Under the pieces are notes generated by a model. That model was given only the letters and a program-made list of their open reading frames with translations. It was not told the origin of the DNA and did no database searches. Source: an alpha proteobacterium HIMB5 (GTDB taxonomy: Bacteria > Pseudomonadota > Alphaproteobacteria > Pelagibacterales > Pelagibacteraceae). From it: DNA of 64,000 nucleotides. This document shows positions 63,406 to 64,000 of the stretch, one piece after another. The number at the start of each line of letters is the position of its first letter. The first letter of the stretch is position 1. Location of the stretch: assembly GCA_000299095.1 (NCBI GenBank), contig CP003809.1:744001-808000 (forward strand), written 5' to 3'. A program made the position numbers and the translations under genes.

Positions 63406-64000
63406 TAATCTCTCAATATATATTTAGATGTAGTTAAAATAAAAATACTTGCAATAACAATTAGTATTAAAGATGGAGCCGCAGCTGCTTCTAATAAATC
63501 TTGCGATGCAAATGTATAAGCTTTAGTTGCAAACGTTTCAAAATTAAATGGTCTCATTATTAATGTAATTGGAAGTTCTTTTATAATCTCAATAGATAAC
63601 AAAATTCCTATTAATAAAATTGAATTCTTTAAATATGGTAAGTGAATATTAGTAAAAGTTTTAAACTTTGAATAACCTAATAAATATGCACTTTCATCAA
63701 TAGAATAATTTATTTTCAAATATCCAGATTTAATTCCATTATTAGCCAACGAATAAAATCTTATAAAATAAACTATAACTAAACCAAAAATTGATCCGAT
63801 AAAGATTGATTTAATATTTATACCAGTATGAAGATCTACAAAAGAAACAAATGTGATAAATGCTACTGCTAAGATTATTCCAGGTATGGCATAACCTGAA
63901 ATCGAAAAAGTCGTTAATAGATCTAATAATTTGCTCCTAGAAATTCTATTTCCATAATTAGATAAAAAAGAAAAAGATGTGAGTACTAAACAAGACAAAA
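63405..64000 (-). CDS. fbpB: ABC transporter permease, FbpB/iron(III)-type (partial, N-terminus beyond right edge)
   Basis: The visible 198 C-terminal codons hold the last helices of an FbpB-type permease: SISGYAIPGIILAVAF, the EAA loop DESAYLLGYSKFKTFTNIHLPYLKNS that contacts the ATPase, and IIKELPITLIMRPFNFETFATKAY, characteristic of iron(III) transporters. The reading frame is open to the edge, and FbpB proteins have two such halves, so much of the gene lies outside. Pairs with the downstream ATPase. Confidence 0.88.
   Translation of the reverse strand, partial: LSCLVLTSFSFLSNYGNRISRSKLLDLLTTFSISGYAIPGIILAVAFITFVSFVDLHTGINIKSIFIGSIFGLVIVYFIRFYSLANNGIKSGYLKINYSIDESAYLLGYSKFKTFTNIHLPYLKNSILLIGILLSIEIIKELPITLIMRPFNFETFATKAYTFASQDLLEAAAAPSLILIVIASIFILTTSKYILRD

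Overview
The window looks like a chromosome segment of a marine Pelagibacterales (SAR11-type) alphaproteobacterium. The evidence is the very low GC content throughout, extreme streamlining (TAATG and ATGA junctions, convergent genes separated by 0-2 bp), and typical SAR11 gene content: a TPP riboswitch in front of a sodium:solute symporter of the ThiV type, a dimethylglycine/sarcosine dehydrogenase-like flavoprotein, a Tat-exported TRAP binding protein, DUF4396 and IalB-like proteins. The taxonomic assignment is an inference. No rRNA, tRNA, CRISPR array or insertion sequence was seen.

Layout. 1-2424: a cut-off HExxH metallopeptidase gene coupled to a secreted protein, then a CbbX/SpoVK-like AAA ATPase. 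2421-9470: a roughly 2000-residue autotransporter of beta-strand repeats, divergent from a LysR regulator, with a dyad between them. 9533-16915: a five-gene operon (IalB-like protein, CHASE2-PP2C phosphatase, TPR/beta-barrel protein, large FecR-domain protein, small secreted protein) that looks like an envelope sensing or surface-display system. 16918-36579: a type IV pilus locus. On the minus strand it runs PilM-PilN fusion, LysM/PilP protein, secretin, PilB, PilC, FimT, PilV and then two giant modular minor pilins (1221 and 1909 residues, the last with LamG and three C-type-lectin-like modules). pilT is divergent from it. No major pilin, PilO or prepilin peptidase is visible here.

36580-43522: small membrane/secreted proteins, an RsbW-like kinase, an ABC-2 exporter, then a metabolic cluster (class I amidotransferase-like protein, iron alcohol dehydrogenase, aldehyde dehydrogenase, SDR) ending in a strong terminator. 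43567-49076: a DctPQM TRAP transporter, the riboswitch-controlled thiV, and small genes. 49155-55985: tartrate/malate-type dehydrogenase, GFA-like protein, an intergenic transcript candidate with a nearly perfect Shine-Dalgarno and a 9-codon ORF, the DMGDH-like enzyme preceded by a 35-codon membrane ORF, cytochrome c', cytochrome b561 and a methyltransferase. 56037-64000: a frameshifted ADP-ribosylglycohydrolase-like gene, a MATE exporter, DUF4396, persulfide dioxygenase-like hydrolase, LysE exporter, thioredoxin-like protein, AzlCD exporter and an FbpBC-type iron ABC transporter cut by the right edge.

How it fits together: the first half is dominated by surface biology (autotransporter, FecR/CHASE2 operon, pilus with lectin-like tip candidates), unusual for a streamlined free-living cell and suggestive of particle or cell attachment. 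The second half is nutrient uptake and oxidation: TRAP substrate with dehydrogenases, thiamine-precursor import, methylamine/glycine-betaine breakdown, and iron uptake.
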